From SG8-30 sp963715485 (GTDB lineage: Bacteria > Pseudomonadota > Gammaproteobacteria > Steroidobacterales > Steroidobacteraceae): a stretch of 64,000 bases of DNA. The notes beneath the pieces were generated by a model. It saw nothing but the letters and a program-made list of their open reading frames with translations. It had not been told where the DNA came from and did not search any database. Below are positions 26,222-35,055 of this stretch, in pieces (positions within the stretch are counted from its first letter, which is position 1; each line of letters begins with the position of its first letter). Location of the stretch: NCBI GenBank assembly GCA_963715485.1, contig OY970244.1:1674001-1738000 (forward strand), given 5' to 3'. Both the position numbers and the translations under genes were made by a program.

Positions 26222-26935
26222 GTGAACAGCGGCGGAATTTTACTACATCACGTGCGGTTGGTCGGCGGGCTGGATCCATTGCTGGAGGCGCGGCTGCTGG
26301 CCGCGTTGCCGGATTCACAGGTCGCGCGTATCGGCCGCAGGCGCGACGCGATGGATCGCGCCGCCACGCTGCTGGGCATCGCGCTGCTCCTCGATTGCGC
26401 TGCGGTGGCCGGCATCGGGCGACCGCTGCTGCCGCGCCTGGTCTTCCCCGCGGGAGGCAAACCGTTGTGGCGCGCGGGTCCCGATTTCAGCATCGCGCAT
26501 GCGGCTGGACGAGCTGCCTGCGCGCTGGCACCCGAGGGCATACGGGTCGGCCTCGACATCGAGGCGCGCGGGGCGGCTGCAGGGTCCGGTCTGCGCCTGG
26601 TGTCATCTCAGACGGAGCGGGATCTTTACCACGATTCCGGGCTGACGAATGACGAGCTGTGGACCGCCAAGGAAGCGGTGCTCAAGGCCGCAGGCGCAGG
26701 CGTGGCTGACGCGGAACAGGTCATCCTGGAGCTGGGTGGGGCTGTCTTCCGGGGTGTTCGCTATGCGTTGTCGCGTCCGTTCATCGCACCGGAGATTTCC
26801 TGCACCCTGGCAGTTACGCCGGCCGCGGCGGTAACGGTCAGGGAGATCGACATCGCTTCGCTCCGCGGCGCCGCTGAATGGGCGCGTTGCGATACGGAGC
26901 AGGGTGAACGAGAATCGCCCGGCCCGGTGACCTGA
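26222..26935 (+). CDS. 4'-phosphopantetheinyl transferase, Sfp type
   Basis: 237 residues. Transfers phosphopantetheine from CoA to the carrier-protein serine. Diagnostic motifs: FSIAHAAG (variant of FSxSHS), VGLDIE with the Mg2+-binding acidic residues, and WTAKEAVLKAAG (WxxKExxxK). GTG 26222 follows a purine-rich tract (GGGAGGCGAG). Its position next to the ligase-carrier fusion makes that protein the obvious substrate. The stop abuts the ATG of the next acyltransferase (TGAATG). Confidence 0.88.
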   Translation: MNSGGILLHHVRLVGGLDPLLEARLLAALPDSQVARIGRRRDAMDRAATLLGIALLLDCAAVAGIGRPLLPRLVFPAGGKPLWRAGPDFSIAHAAGRAACALAPEGIRVGLDIEARGAAAGSGLRLVSSQTERDLYHDSGLTNDELWTAKEAVLKAAGAGVADAEQVILELGGAVFRGVRYALSRPFIAPEISCTLAVTPAAAVTVREIDIASLRGAAEWARCDTEQGERESPGPVT

Positions 26936-27670
26936 ATGCCTGATCCCACGCCGCCCCGCAACACCCTGTACGACCGGCAGACGCGTTCGCGGCGCAAGCT
27001 CACGCGTGGTCGCCTGTTGCTGTACCAGCTGGCGGTGCCCTTCGCCATAGGATTGGTCAGGCTGTGGTGGGCCATGCTCCCAAGGGCGCGTGTTCTGGGG
27101 GAGCATCATCTGGATGCCGCGCTGAAGGATCATCCGGCGATCATCCCGGTTTACTGGCACGGCCAGCAGCTGGTTCCGGTCAGGCGCCTGCTGCAGGAGG
27201 CGATGCGCGGCCTGAAGCTCGGCTTCCTCATCAGCCCGTCAGTCGATGGCGAATTGCCGGCCATGCTGGTGAAGCGGGCAGGCGGGCACGTGATTCGCGG
27301 ATCATCTAGCGCCACCGGTGCTCGCGCGCTGCGGGACTACTACGAGGCGATCGTCAAGCTGGACATTTCGCCCGCGATAACTCCCGACGGGCCACACGGT
27401 CCGCGGCGCGAATTCAAGCCCGGTGCCGTGCTGCTTTCGCAGCTGTCGGGGCGGCCGATAGTGCCGATGGCTTATGCGGCAAGACATGCATGGCTGTTCC
27501 CGACCTGGGACCGCTTTGCCCTGCCGTGGCCGTTTACGCGTGTCGTCCTGGCGATAGGCGAAGCGGTCATCGTGCCGAAGGGACAGGACGCCGCCTCGCT
27601 TGAGGGCTGGCAGCAGGCAATGGGCAGGAAACTCGAGCAATTGTACGAACAGGCTCGCGACGCCTTATAG
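26936..27670 (+). CDS. Lysophospholipid acyltransferase family protein (DUF374)
   Basis: 244 residues. DUF374 proteins belong to the LPLAT superfamily related to LpxL/PlsC. Seen: N-terminal membrane segment, PVYWHGQQLVP with the catalytic His, SPSVDGEL, RGSSSATGARALRDYY and TPDGPHGPRREFKPGAV. Predicted inner-membrane acyltransferase. Immediately downstream of the phosphopantetheinyl transferase, so it may take the acyl chain from the ligase-bound carrier domain; that link is inference from context. Confidence 0.85.
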   Translation: MPDPTPPRNTLYDRQTRSRRKLTRGRLLLYQLAVPFAIGLVRLWWAMLPRARVLGEHHLDAALKDHPAIIPVYWHGQQLVPVRRLLQEAMRGLKLGFLISPSVDGELPAMLVKRAGGHVIRGSSSATGARALRDYYEAIVKLDISPAITPDGPHGPRREFKPGAVLLSQLSGRPIVPMAYAARHAWLFPTWDRFALPWPFTRVVLAIGEAVIVPKGQDAASLEGWQQAMGRKLEQLYEQARDAL

Positions 27671-27784
27671 GGCTCCCGGTCGGAGTCGGTGGGGCCGTTC
27701 CGGTATACTGCCGACGCCCATGAACAACCGATCGAAGCTGCGGTCCGAGTACGTCGAGCGTCACTTGTGCCGGGATTCCCGGGC

Positions 27785-28526
27785 ATGAGCGACGGACCGG
27801 GACTCTTGTCGGTCGTCATTCCGGTCTGCAACGAGGCGGACAACGTCCTGCCGCTGGCTCGGGAGGTCGTTGCTGGCACTTCGTGCCCGGATGCCGATCG
27901 AGATCCTGTTCGTCGACGACGGCAGCGGCGACGACACGGCAGGTGCTGTGCGTTCGGCCCGCGCAGAGATTCCCGAGATCCGGCTGCTGCGCCATTCGCG
28001 CCGCAGCGGGCAGAGTGCCGCGGTCCATTCGGGTGTCCGGCGCGCGCACGGCGCCTGGATCGCCACCCTCGACGGCGACGGCCAGAACGACCCGGCCGAC
28101 TTCCCTGCAATGCTCGACGTCCTCGGGCGCGCGCAGGCGGAGGATCCGGCAGTTCGCCTGATCATGGGTAACCGTGTTACCCGCCAGGACACCTGGCTCA
28201 GGCGGATGTCATCACGGGTTGCCAACGACGTACGTGGCTGGCTTCTGGATGACGGAACCCCGGATACCGGCTGCGGCATCAAGCTGATGCATCGCGAGAC
28301 GTTCCTGGATCTGCCCTTCTTCGACCACATGCACCGTTTCCTGCCCGCCCTCTACCAGCGCCAGGGCGCGAGGGTGATGTCGGTCCCGGTCAATCATCGT
28401 CCCCGGACCCGGGGAACGTCGAAGTACGGGCTGCATAACCGGCTCTGGGTCGGCATCGTCGACATGTTCGGTGTGATGTGGCTCAGGTCGCGTTTCCGGC
28501 CAGGGCTTGAAGTCGTCGAAGAATGA
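27785..28526 (+). pseudogene. Glycosyltransferase family 2 (polyprenyl-phosphate sugar transferase type), one frameshift
   Basis: About 247 residues, similar to DPM1/ArnC-type enzymes that attach a sugar to undecaprenyl phosphate. ATG 27785 begins MSDGPGLLSVVIPVCNEADNVLPLAREVVA; the frame is lost near 27875, where an extra G lies in a GG pair, and resumes ALRARMPIEILFVDDGSGDDT. Later blocks include LDGDGQNDP (DXD region), MGNRVTRQDTWLRR, DTGCGIKLMHRETF and RPRTRGTSKYG. Everything after the first 30 codons is intact. Sequencing error is likely. Its stop overlaps the next start (ATGA). Confidence 0.82.
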
Positions 28527-30304
28527 GCCCGCGGCTTGCAGGCGCTTTCCTGCGCTCACGAGATCCGCTCGAGGACTCAAGGCGACTGCTGCGTCCTGGC
28601 CAGCATGACCGGCGGGATGTGGCCCGCGACCTGACGTTGCTCGCGTTGCTCGCACTGGTGTTACTGGCGCCCGGGCTTGGCTTCAGGGATCCCTGGCCGG
28701 CCGACGAGCCGCGCTTCGCGCTGATCGCCCGCGACATGGTGGCAACCGGCCAATGGCTTTTCCCGCAGGTAGGCGGGGACCTGTACCAGGACAAGCCGCC
28801 GGTCTTCTTCTGGACGATCGCGCTCGGCTACCTGGTCTCCGGCAGTCTGTCGATCGCCTTCCTGCTGCCGTCGCTGCTCGCAGGCATCGCCACCGTGCTG
28901 TTGGTGTATGACCTCGGCCGCCGGGTCTGGTCGCGAGAGGCCGGCCTGGTGGCGGGATTGCTGCTGGCCGTTTCCGTGCAGCTGGTCATCCAGGCGCGCG
29001 CGGCGCAGATTGACATGCTGCTGGCCTTGTTTACCACGGCCGCCCTGTACGGAATCGGGCGCCACATGCTGGCCGGGCCGGATTGGCGGGCCTATGCCGC
29101 GGGCGGATTTGCCGCGGGCATCGGCGTCATAACCAAGGGTACGGGCTTCCTGCCCCTGCTACTGCTGCTGCCTTTCTTCGGGCTGCGGCGGCTGGGGTTC
29201 TCCGGGCTGTGGCCGGGCCGCGGGGGAGCGCGCTGGTGGCTCGCGCCGGTTGCGGCCCTTGCAGGCATTGCCCTGTGGTTCCTGCCGATGGTCATCACCG
29301 TTGCCGTCTCCGGTGATGCGCGCCTCGAGGCTTATCGCGACGAGATCCTGTTCCAACAGACGGTGACCCGGTATGCCGCATCATGGGCCCACAAGGAGCC
29401 CTGGTATTACTTCCTGGTCCAGGTCATTCCAGCGCTGTGGCTGCCCGGCACCGCGCTGCTTCCCTGGCTGGTGCCCCGCTGGCGCGATGCATGGCGGCAG
29501 CGCGACGGGCGCGCCTGGCTGTTTATCGCCTGGATCGGGCTGGTGGTGCTGTTCTTCAGCCTGAGCCCGGGCAAGCGAGGCGTCTACGTGCTGCCGGCCC
29601 TGCCTGCGTTTGCGCTTGCAACCGGACCCTGGTTGGGCGCGTTGCTCGAGCGCCCGGCGGTCCAGCGGGTGGGTTTTGGGCTGGCGTTGTTCGTGGCCAT
29701 CGTATCGGGTGGCGCCGCGCTGTATCTCGGACTGTTCAGTCCGCAGACGATGGCAGAGCTGGCCGAGCGCTACGACGTCACGTCGCTGGCGCCACTCGCC
29801 GCGATCGGAGCGAGCGTGGCACTGATCCTGGTCCTGCTCCGGGCCACGCGCGGAGCCTATGCCTGGGTAGCGGCGCTGGCGGTAGTCTCGATCGTGCAGG
29901 GCTTCTGGATCAATCCCATGATCAACGGCGCGCGTTCCGGGCGCGATTTCGTGGCCTCGTTCGAACGCGCGGCGCCACCGGGCGTCGAGCTTGGCCTCGT
30001 GGCCTATCGCGAACAGTACCTGCTCTACATCACCCGCCCGATCACCAATTTTGGCCACCGCCGCGTGCTCCGCGAGGGCGACCAGGAAGCGGACGATGCA
30101 GCCAGGTGGTTGAACGCCGCTGCCGCGCGGGTGCTGGTGGTCGATGACGTCCGCAGGGCACAGTGTTTCGGTGTTTCCGCGGCCGTCCCTCTTGGCCACG
30201 CCAACCGGCGCGACTGGTTCCTGGTGTCCGCTCCTGCCGACGCAGCCTGCGCTGAGCGGGGCGACCCGGAGGCCGTCCTGGTCTATCAGCCTGCCTCGCG
30301 CTAG
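28523..30304 (+). CDS. Glycosyltransferase family 39 (ArnT/PMT-like) membrane protein
   Basis: 593 residues with about 11-13 transmembrane helices. The N-terminal periplasmic loop carries the ArnT/PMT signature: DEPRFALIARDM, GDLYQDKPPVFFW. Such enzymes move a sugar from a polyprenyl-phosphate donor onto lipid A or protein in the periplasm. ATG 28523 overlaps the GT2 stop, so donor synthase and transferase form a translationally coupled pair, as in ArnC-ArnT. The sugar and acceptor are unknown. A C-terminal soluble region ends at residue 593. Confidence 0.87.
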   Translation: MSPRLAGAFLRSRDPLEDSRRLLRPGQHDRRDVARDLTLLALLALVLLAPGLGFRDPWPADEPRFALIARDMVATGQWLFPQVGGDLYQDKPPVFFWTIALGYLVSGSLSIAFLLPSLLAGIATVLLVYDLGRRVWSREAGLVAGLLLAVSVQLVIQARAAQIDMLLALFTTAALYGIGRHMLAGPDWRAYAAGGFAAGIGVITKGTGFLPLLLLLPFFGLRRLGFSGLWPGRGGARWWLAPVAALAGIALWFLPMVITVAVSGDARLEAYRDEILFQQTVTRYAASWAHKEPWYYFLVQVIPALWLPGTALLPWLVPRWRDAWRQRDGRAWLFIAWIGLVVLFFSLSPGKRGVYVLPALPAFALATGPWLGALLERPAVQRVGFGLALFVAIVSGGAALYLGLFSPQTMAELAERYDVTSLAPLAAIGASVALILVLLRATRGAYAWVAALAVVSIVQGFWINPMINGARSGRDFVASFERAAPPGVELGLVAYREQYLLYITRPITNFGHRRVLREGDQEADDAARWLNAAAARVLVVDDVRRAQCFGVSAAVPLGHANRRDWFLVSAPADAACAERGDPEAVLVYQPASR

Positions 30305-30475
30305 CGCCTGGCGCATCCTGCTGTGGAAACTCACAGCGCCCCTGAAGGGACCGCTCAGCCTCCCCAACTAACCTGAAGCCAGTTGGAAAGGATCGGCGAT
30401 CGGGCTGCCGGCCGGTTGCGACGATGGCCGCCGGCTGACGGCAACTCAGGGACGAGGCGCCCGGGTTACCGATCC

Positions 30476-30483
30476 AAGGAGGT
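30476..30483 (+). promoter_or_regulatory. Consensus Shine-Dalgarno sequence of the DUF5666-type lipoprotein
   Basis: AAGGAGGT, five bases before ATG 30489. It is the only full consensus ribosome-binding site seen in the window, suggesting strong translation of this lipoprotein. Confidence 0.8.
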
Positions 30484-30488
30484 ATCTA

Positions 30489-31952
30489 ATGACCATCAGG
30501 ATCGGTACATGGGTTGGAGCAGTCACCGGCACGGTCGTGCTGGCCGTGCTGGCGGCTTGCGGTAGCGACGGGGGCGGGGATGCCGTGACGCCGCCGCCAG
30601 CGCCGTCGCAGACGGTCGTGACGATGGGGCCGATCAGCGGCTTCGGCAGCGTGGTCGTCAATGGCGTTCACTATGCGACCGATGATGCCGACGTCAAGAT
30701 TGACGGGGCAGCGGCCAGCCTCGGCGACCTGCGGGTCGGCCAGGTCATAGACCTAAAGGGAACCGTCAAGGGCGGGTCGGCAAGCGCCGACATCATCCGC
30801 TACAGCCACAACCTCGAGGGGCCGGTGACGAGCGCCGATCAGGCCAACCTGCGCTTCGTGGCGATGGGGCAGACGGTGCTGGTCGGCCCGGGCACTACAT
30901 TCGGCGATTCGATCAGTCCCTCGTACCTGGATGAACTCGTGGGCGAGGCAGTCGAGGTCAGCGGACTGATCAACGCAGAGGGCCAGATCGATGCCACGCG
31001 CGTGGATTTGTGGTCGGGCAGCGGCCCATACGACGTGTTTGGCACGGCGACCGGGGTCGATGCGGCCGCGAGTACCTTCCATATCACTGGCCTGACGGTC
31101 GATTACTCGGCTGCCAACGTCGAGGACTTCCCGAGCGGCGCGCCGGCTGAGGGCGATATCGTGCTGGCGACCGGCTTCGAGTTCGGGGCTGGCGGGGCGT
31201 TCATCGCTACCCGGATAGAGTTGCGCTACGACCAGCAGATGCTGCCGGGCAACGGCGACCAGGTGCACGTCGAGGGCTTGATTACACGGTTCGCCTCGGC
31301 GACTGACTTCGACGTGGCCGGGTGGCCGGTGACGACGACGTCGGACACGCTCTACGAATTCGGGACCGTCGACGACCTGGCGCTCGGCGTTCGTATCTGC
31401 GTCGAGGGAACGCTTGACGCGGCGGGCGTGCTCGTGGCGGAGCAGGTGCGCTTCCGGCTGGAGAATGAGATCCGTATCGTTTCGATCGTGACTGCGATCG
31501 ACCCGTACGACCTGACAGCGCTGGGGGTGACCGTATTCCTTGATGCGTCGACGCGCGTCGAGGACGGCAGCACCACCGGATCGGACACGTTGGGCCTTGC
31601 CGACATCCACACGGGGGACTGGGTAGACGTGCGCGGTTATGAATACCCGGCCGGCAGCGGTGAGGTCATTGCGACCCGCGTCGAGCTGCTCGATGAGCAG
31701 GCCGAGCATCGGATGCGTGGACCGTTCCGGCATCCTGCCCAGCCAGCCTTCGAAATCCTGACAGTCGACGTCATGACCACTGACACGACCCGATTCGTAC
31801 TCGAGGACGTCAGCCCGAATGACCCATCCAACGATCCCTCGTCGGCCGAGTTCTTCGAGCTGCCGGAGGACACCCTCGTCGAGGCGCGTGGTTCGTGGAG
31901 CGGTACCGTCCTGACAGCCACCCACGCGATCATCAAGACCTGCGACGACTAG
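30489..31952 (+). CDS. Lipoprotein with repeated DUF5666-type beta domains
   Basis: 487 residues. Lipobox VLAAC near residue 25, followed by a Gly/Asp and Pro-rich linker (GSDGGGDAVTPPPAPSQ). The rest consists of about five to six tandem beta-rich units with the recurring pattern VHVEGLI / GTLDAAGVLVAEQVRF / VDVRGYEYPAGSGEVIATRVELL, characteristic of DUF5666 (OB-like) domains. Probably exported to the outer membrane. Biochemical function unknown. Preceded by a consensus Shine-Dalgarno sequence and followed by two hairpins, the second a terminator. Confidence 0.75.
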   Translation: MTIRIGTWVGAVTGTVVLAVLAACGSDGGGDAVTPPPAPSQTVVTMGPISGFGSVVVNGVHYATDDADVKIDGAAASLGDLRVGQVIDLKGTVKGGSASADIIRYSHNLEGPVTSADQANLRFVAMGQTVLVGPGTTFGDSISPSYLDELVGEAVEVSGLINAEGQIDATRVDLWSGSGPYDVFGTATGVDAAASTFHITGLTVDYSAANVEDFPSGAPAEGDIVLATGFEFGAGGAFIATRIELRYDQQMLPGNGDQVHVEGLITRFASATDFDVAGWPVTTTSDTLYEFGTVDDLALGVRICVEGTLDAAGVLVAEQVRFRLENEIRIVSIVTAIDPYDLTALGVTVFLDASTRVEDGSTTGSDTLGLADIHTGDWVDVRGYEYPAGSGEVIATRVELLDEQAEHRMRGPFRHPAQPAFEILTVDVMTTDTTRFVLEDVSPNDPSNDPSSAEFFELPEDTLVEARGSWSGTVLTATHAIIKTCDD

Positions 31953-31963
31953 CAGGCCGGCAG

Positions 31964-32016
31964 CCGTCAGCTGCTGACGGTAGGGGCGGAGGGCGCAGGC
32001 TCTCCGCCCCGTTTTT
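31964..32016 (+). terminator. Tandem hairpins, second a rho-independent terminator
   Basis: First hairpin CCGTCAG-CTG-CTGACGG (31964-31980). Second GGGGCGGAG (31983-31991) / CTCCGCCCC (32002-32010) followed by GTTTTT. The second is a standard intrinsic terminator for the lipoprotein gene 12 bases upstream. Confidence 0.88.
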
Positions 32017-32177
32017 CGTCGGATTCCCGGGACCTGGAGTCACAACGCGGGCCCTGATCCCACAGGGTGGTCCTGCCAGGATTGCGCGGACGAGGATCGG
32101 GAGTCGACTTGTGTTCGGACGAGGATTTATACGTAGATCAGCAAATACATAAAGTTAGCTTGCATTCCTAGAACTTT

Positions 32178-32205
32178 TTGTCACAATGCCGCGTAAATGT
32201 ATGCT
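32178..32205 (+). promoter_or_regulatory. Candidate promoter of the GGDEF/EAL gene
   Basis: TTGTCA (32178-32183) and TATGCT (32200-32205), 16-base spacer, inside a locally AT-rich stretch. Transcription from about 32212 gives an 80-base leader. Confidence 0.55.
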
Positions 32206-32290
32206 GCGAAGGGGTTGAACCGTTAACTGGTTCCTGCAGCAAAGACAGACCGGACTGACAAACTGCCGACGGTAGGGGGAGCCCAGCCAG
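32206..32290 (+). promoter_or_regulatory. Structured 5' leader of the GGDEF/EAL gene
   Basis: Contains the hairpin GAACC-GTTAACT-GGTTC (32217-32233), then GCAGCAAAGAC, CCGGACTGACAAAC and GACGGTAGGGGGAGC. The last three recall in order the 3' half of the c-di-GMP-I (GEMM) aptamer, but the conserved GGCAAACC and GNRA tetraloop are missing. The final GGGGGAG is also the ribosome-binding site. A riboswitch is possible, not shown. Confidence 0.3.
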
Positions 32291-34969
32291 GTGCCGACGG
32301 TGCAAAGCGAACAGCTACAGGACTTCACCGCGTCCGACCTTCTTTCGCCCAAGCTGTGGCAGCCTCAGGCGAAACGACCGCCCCTCGGCATCGACATCAC
32401 CTGCACCAAGGTCGCGGTCGACTTCCAGAACCTGACGGCCGACAACGCCGACGCCGTCATCCGCCAGAACCTGGACATCCTGCGGGAGTCGACCAGCACC
32501 GACGTGGTCTTTCTCGCCCTGCTCGACGGCTCCGGCGAGCGGATCGATTCCATCGCGTCCTCGCGCAACATGTTCGCGAACTGCCGGCCGGAGGTGCTCA
32601 AGGGCGAGTCGCTGGATTCGCTGCCGTGGATCCGCTCCCGGCTGGAGCACGTCCGTATCATCGAGTTCCGTGACACGGCTACCGTACGCGCCGAACAGGC
32701 GGCCGACGCAGCCCGCCTGGCAGGGCTGGACATCCGCTCGCTGCTGCTCATCGCCTTCGGCGTCCAGGGAGTCGTCCGGGGCTTCCTTGCCTTTGCAGCG
32801 GCGGAGCCACGCGACGGCTGGGACGTCAACCTCCACCTGTTGCTGAAGTTGGTCGGTACCAGCCTGGCAAGCGGGCTGGAACGGATCGCCCTCGCCGAAA
32901 GGCTGGCAGGTGCCCAGGAGCGGCAGGAGTTGTCTCTGCCCTGCGCCAACGACGGGCTGTGGGACTACGACGCCATCAACAACCGCACGTGGTTCTCGCC
33001 CAGGTGGAAGGCGATGCTCGGCTACGCCGAGGATGACACGATCCTGTCCCCGGACTGGCCGAGGCTGGTTCACCCTGAAGACCTGCCGCGGGTCTCCGCG
33101 CTCATGCGTGATCACCTCGCCGGCAAGACCGAGATGTTCGAGAGCATTCACCGCCTGAAGCACTGCGACGGCGAGTGGCGCTGGGTGATCGGGCGGGCAC
33201 GCGCACGGGTCGACGACCAGGGCCGCCTGCGCCGGCTGATCGGGGTCGAACTCGACATCACCGAGCGGCGCCTGTACGAGGAAGCGCTGTTCCGGGAGAA
33301 GGAGCGGGCGCAGATTACGCTGCAGTCCATCGGTGACGGCGTCATCACGACTGACGCGCACGGCCGGGTCGAGTACCTGAACCCGGTGGCGGAGGAGCTG
33401 ACGGGCTGGCGTCTCGAGGACGGCCTGGGGCGCAGTATCGACGAGATCTTCAAGTCCTTTCACGAAGAAACCTGCGAGCCGCTCGAGAATCCAATGACCG
33501 TATCCGTGCGGCGGGGCAGGTCGGTCAAGTCAGTGCGCCCGATGCTGCTGATCCGGCGCGACGGTAACGAGCTGTACGTCGAGAGTACGGCCTCGCCGAT
33601 ACGCGACGGGACCGGCAGCGTGACCGGCGGCGTCCTGGTGTTCCACGATGTTTCCGAGGCGCGCGAGCTGAATCGCAGGCTCAGCTATCACGCGAGCCAC
33701 GACGTCCTGACCGGCCTGGTCAACCGCCGCGAGTTCGAGACACGGCTGGAGCGTGCCCTCAAGAGTGCCAAGGCACGGGAAACCTCCTATGCCCTGTGCT
33801 ATATCGACCTCGATCAGTTCAAGATCGTCAACGACACCTGCGGCCATAGCGCCGGCGACGCGTTGCTCGGGCAGGTTGGCGCCCTGCTGAAGTCCAAGGT
33901 TCGCTGGCGCGACACCCTGGCGCGCCTTGGCGGCGACGAGTTCGGTGTCCTGCTGGAGAGTTGCTCCCTGGAGGAGGCCTTGCGCACCGCCGAGAGCCTG
34001 CGCGAGGCGATCCGCAACTTCCGCTACACCTACGAGGACAGGAATTTCCGGCTCGGCGCGTCGGTCGGCGTCGTGCCGATCACCGCCGACAACGAGGACG
34101 TGGCCGCAGTCCTCTCGGCGGCCGACAGCGCCTGCGGCGCGGCCAAGGAGTCGGGTCGCAATCGCGTGCACTGCTTTGAGGAAAACGACCTGGACCTGAT
34201 GCGCCGCCGCCGCGAGATGCAATGGGCGGCGCGTATCAACAATGCGCTGGAAGAGTCCCGCTTCGAGCTGTTCCGCATGACGATCCTGCCGCTGCAGCAG
34301 GTGGAGACGGGAGAGCACTACGAGCTGCTGCTCAGGATGCGGGACGAGAATGGCAAGATCATCTCACCGGACCAGTTCATCGCGGCAGCCGAGCGCTATG
34401 GCATTACGCCTCAGATTGACCGCTGGGTGATCGACAGCGCCTTCCGCTGGCTGGTCTCCGAGGCGGACGAGCGCAAGCGGCTGGCGATGTGCTCGATCAA
34501 CCTCTCCGGCCAGAGTCTTGGCGACGACAAGTTCCTGCCCTTCGTCATCGAGCAGTTTCACCGCAGCGGCCTCGATGCGAGCAAGATCTGCTTCGAGATC
34601 ACCGAGACCGCGGCCATCGCCAACTTCTCGCAGGCCAACCGTTTCATCCAGGCGCTCAAGGAGCTGGGCTGCAAGTTTGCGCTCGACGACTTCGGCACTG
34701 GCCTTTCATCCTTCGGCTACCTGAAGCACTTCCCGGTCGATTACCTGAAGATCGACGGCAGTTTCGTCAAGGGCCTGCTGAACGACCCGATCGACCGCGA
34801 GATGGTCCGGTCTATCAACGAGATCGGCCACCTGACCGGCAAGCAGACGATCGCCGAGTGGGCCGAGAACGAGGAAATCATCACCATCCTGCGCGGGCTC
34901 GGCGTCGACTTCGCCCAGGGTTACGGCGTCGCCCAGCCGCAGCGCGTCAACCGTACTGCCATCGTCTGA
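32291..34969 (+). CDS. GAF-PAS-PAS-GGDEF-EAL cyclic di-GMP signalling protein
   Basis: 892 residues, no membrane segment evident. GAF domain about 30-215; PAS about 215-340 (NDGLWDYDAINNRTWFSPRWKAMLGY, ending DITERR); PAS about 345-460 (ITLQSIGDGVITTDAHGRVEYLN, ending FHDVSEA). GGDEF domain about 460-630 with an intact RLGGDEFG signature. EAL domain about 645-890: the signature reads ELLLR rather than EALLR but keeps the catalytic Glu; NLSGQS, ETAAI, DDFGTGLSSFGYL and KIDGSFV are present. Both cyclase and phosphodiesterase activity are plausible. GTG 32291 follows AGGGGGAG. Confidence 0.9.
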   Translation: MPTVQSEQLQDFTASDLLSPKLWQPQAKRPPLGIDITCTKVAVDFQNLTADNADAVIRQNLDILRESTSTDVVFLALLDGSGERIDSIASSRNMFANCRPEVLKGESLDSLPWIRSRLEHVRIIEFRDTATVRAEQAADAARLAGLDIRSLLLIAFGVQGVVRGFLAFAAAEPRDGWDVNLHLLLKLVGTSLASGLERIALAERLAGAQERQELSLPCANDGLWDYDAINNRTWFSPRWKAMLGYAEDDTILSPDWPRLVHPEDLPRVSALMRDHLAGKTEMFESIHRLKHCDGEWRWVIGRARARVDDQGRLRRLIGVELDITERRLYEEALFREKERAQITLQSIGDGVITTDAHGRVEYLNPVAEELTGWRLEDGLGRSIDEIFKSFHEETCEPLENPMTVSVRRGRSVKSVRPMLLIRRDGNELYVESTASPIRDGTGSVTGGVLVFHDVSEARELNRRLSYHASHDVLTGLVNRREFETRLERALKSAKARETSYALCYIDLDQFKIVNDTCGHSAGDALLGQVGALLKSKVRWRDTLARLGGDEFGVLLESCSLEEALRTAESLREAIRNFRYTYEDRNFRLGASVGVVPITADNEDVAAVLSAADSACGAAKESGRNRVHCFEENDLDLMRRRREMQWAARINNALEESRFELFRMTILPLQQVETGEHYELLLRMRDENGKIISPDQFIAAAERYGITPQIDRWVIDSAFRWLVSEADERKRLAMCSINLSGQSLGDDKFLPFVIEQFHRSGLDASKICFEITETAAIANFSQANRFIQALKELGCKFALDDFGTGLSSFGYLKHFPVDYLKIDGSFVKGLLNDPIDREMVRSINEIGHLTGKQTIAEWAENEEIITILRGLGVDFAQGYGVAQPQRVNRTAIV

Positions 34970-35055
34970 ACTCTGCTGACGCCCGCGCTCCTGACGACGC
35001 TGCGCCCATGTCTGGCGCCGGCCCGCTGGCTGCGGGCGGGGAGGGCCGGCCCCCG

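Noticed and set aside
27720..27787. 22-codon ORF beginning MNNRSKLRSEYVE before the GT2 gene
   Set aside because: It has no ribosome-binding site or leader-peptide features, and it overlaps the GT2 start by chance.
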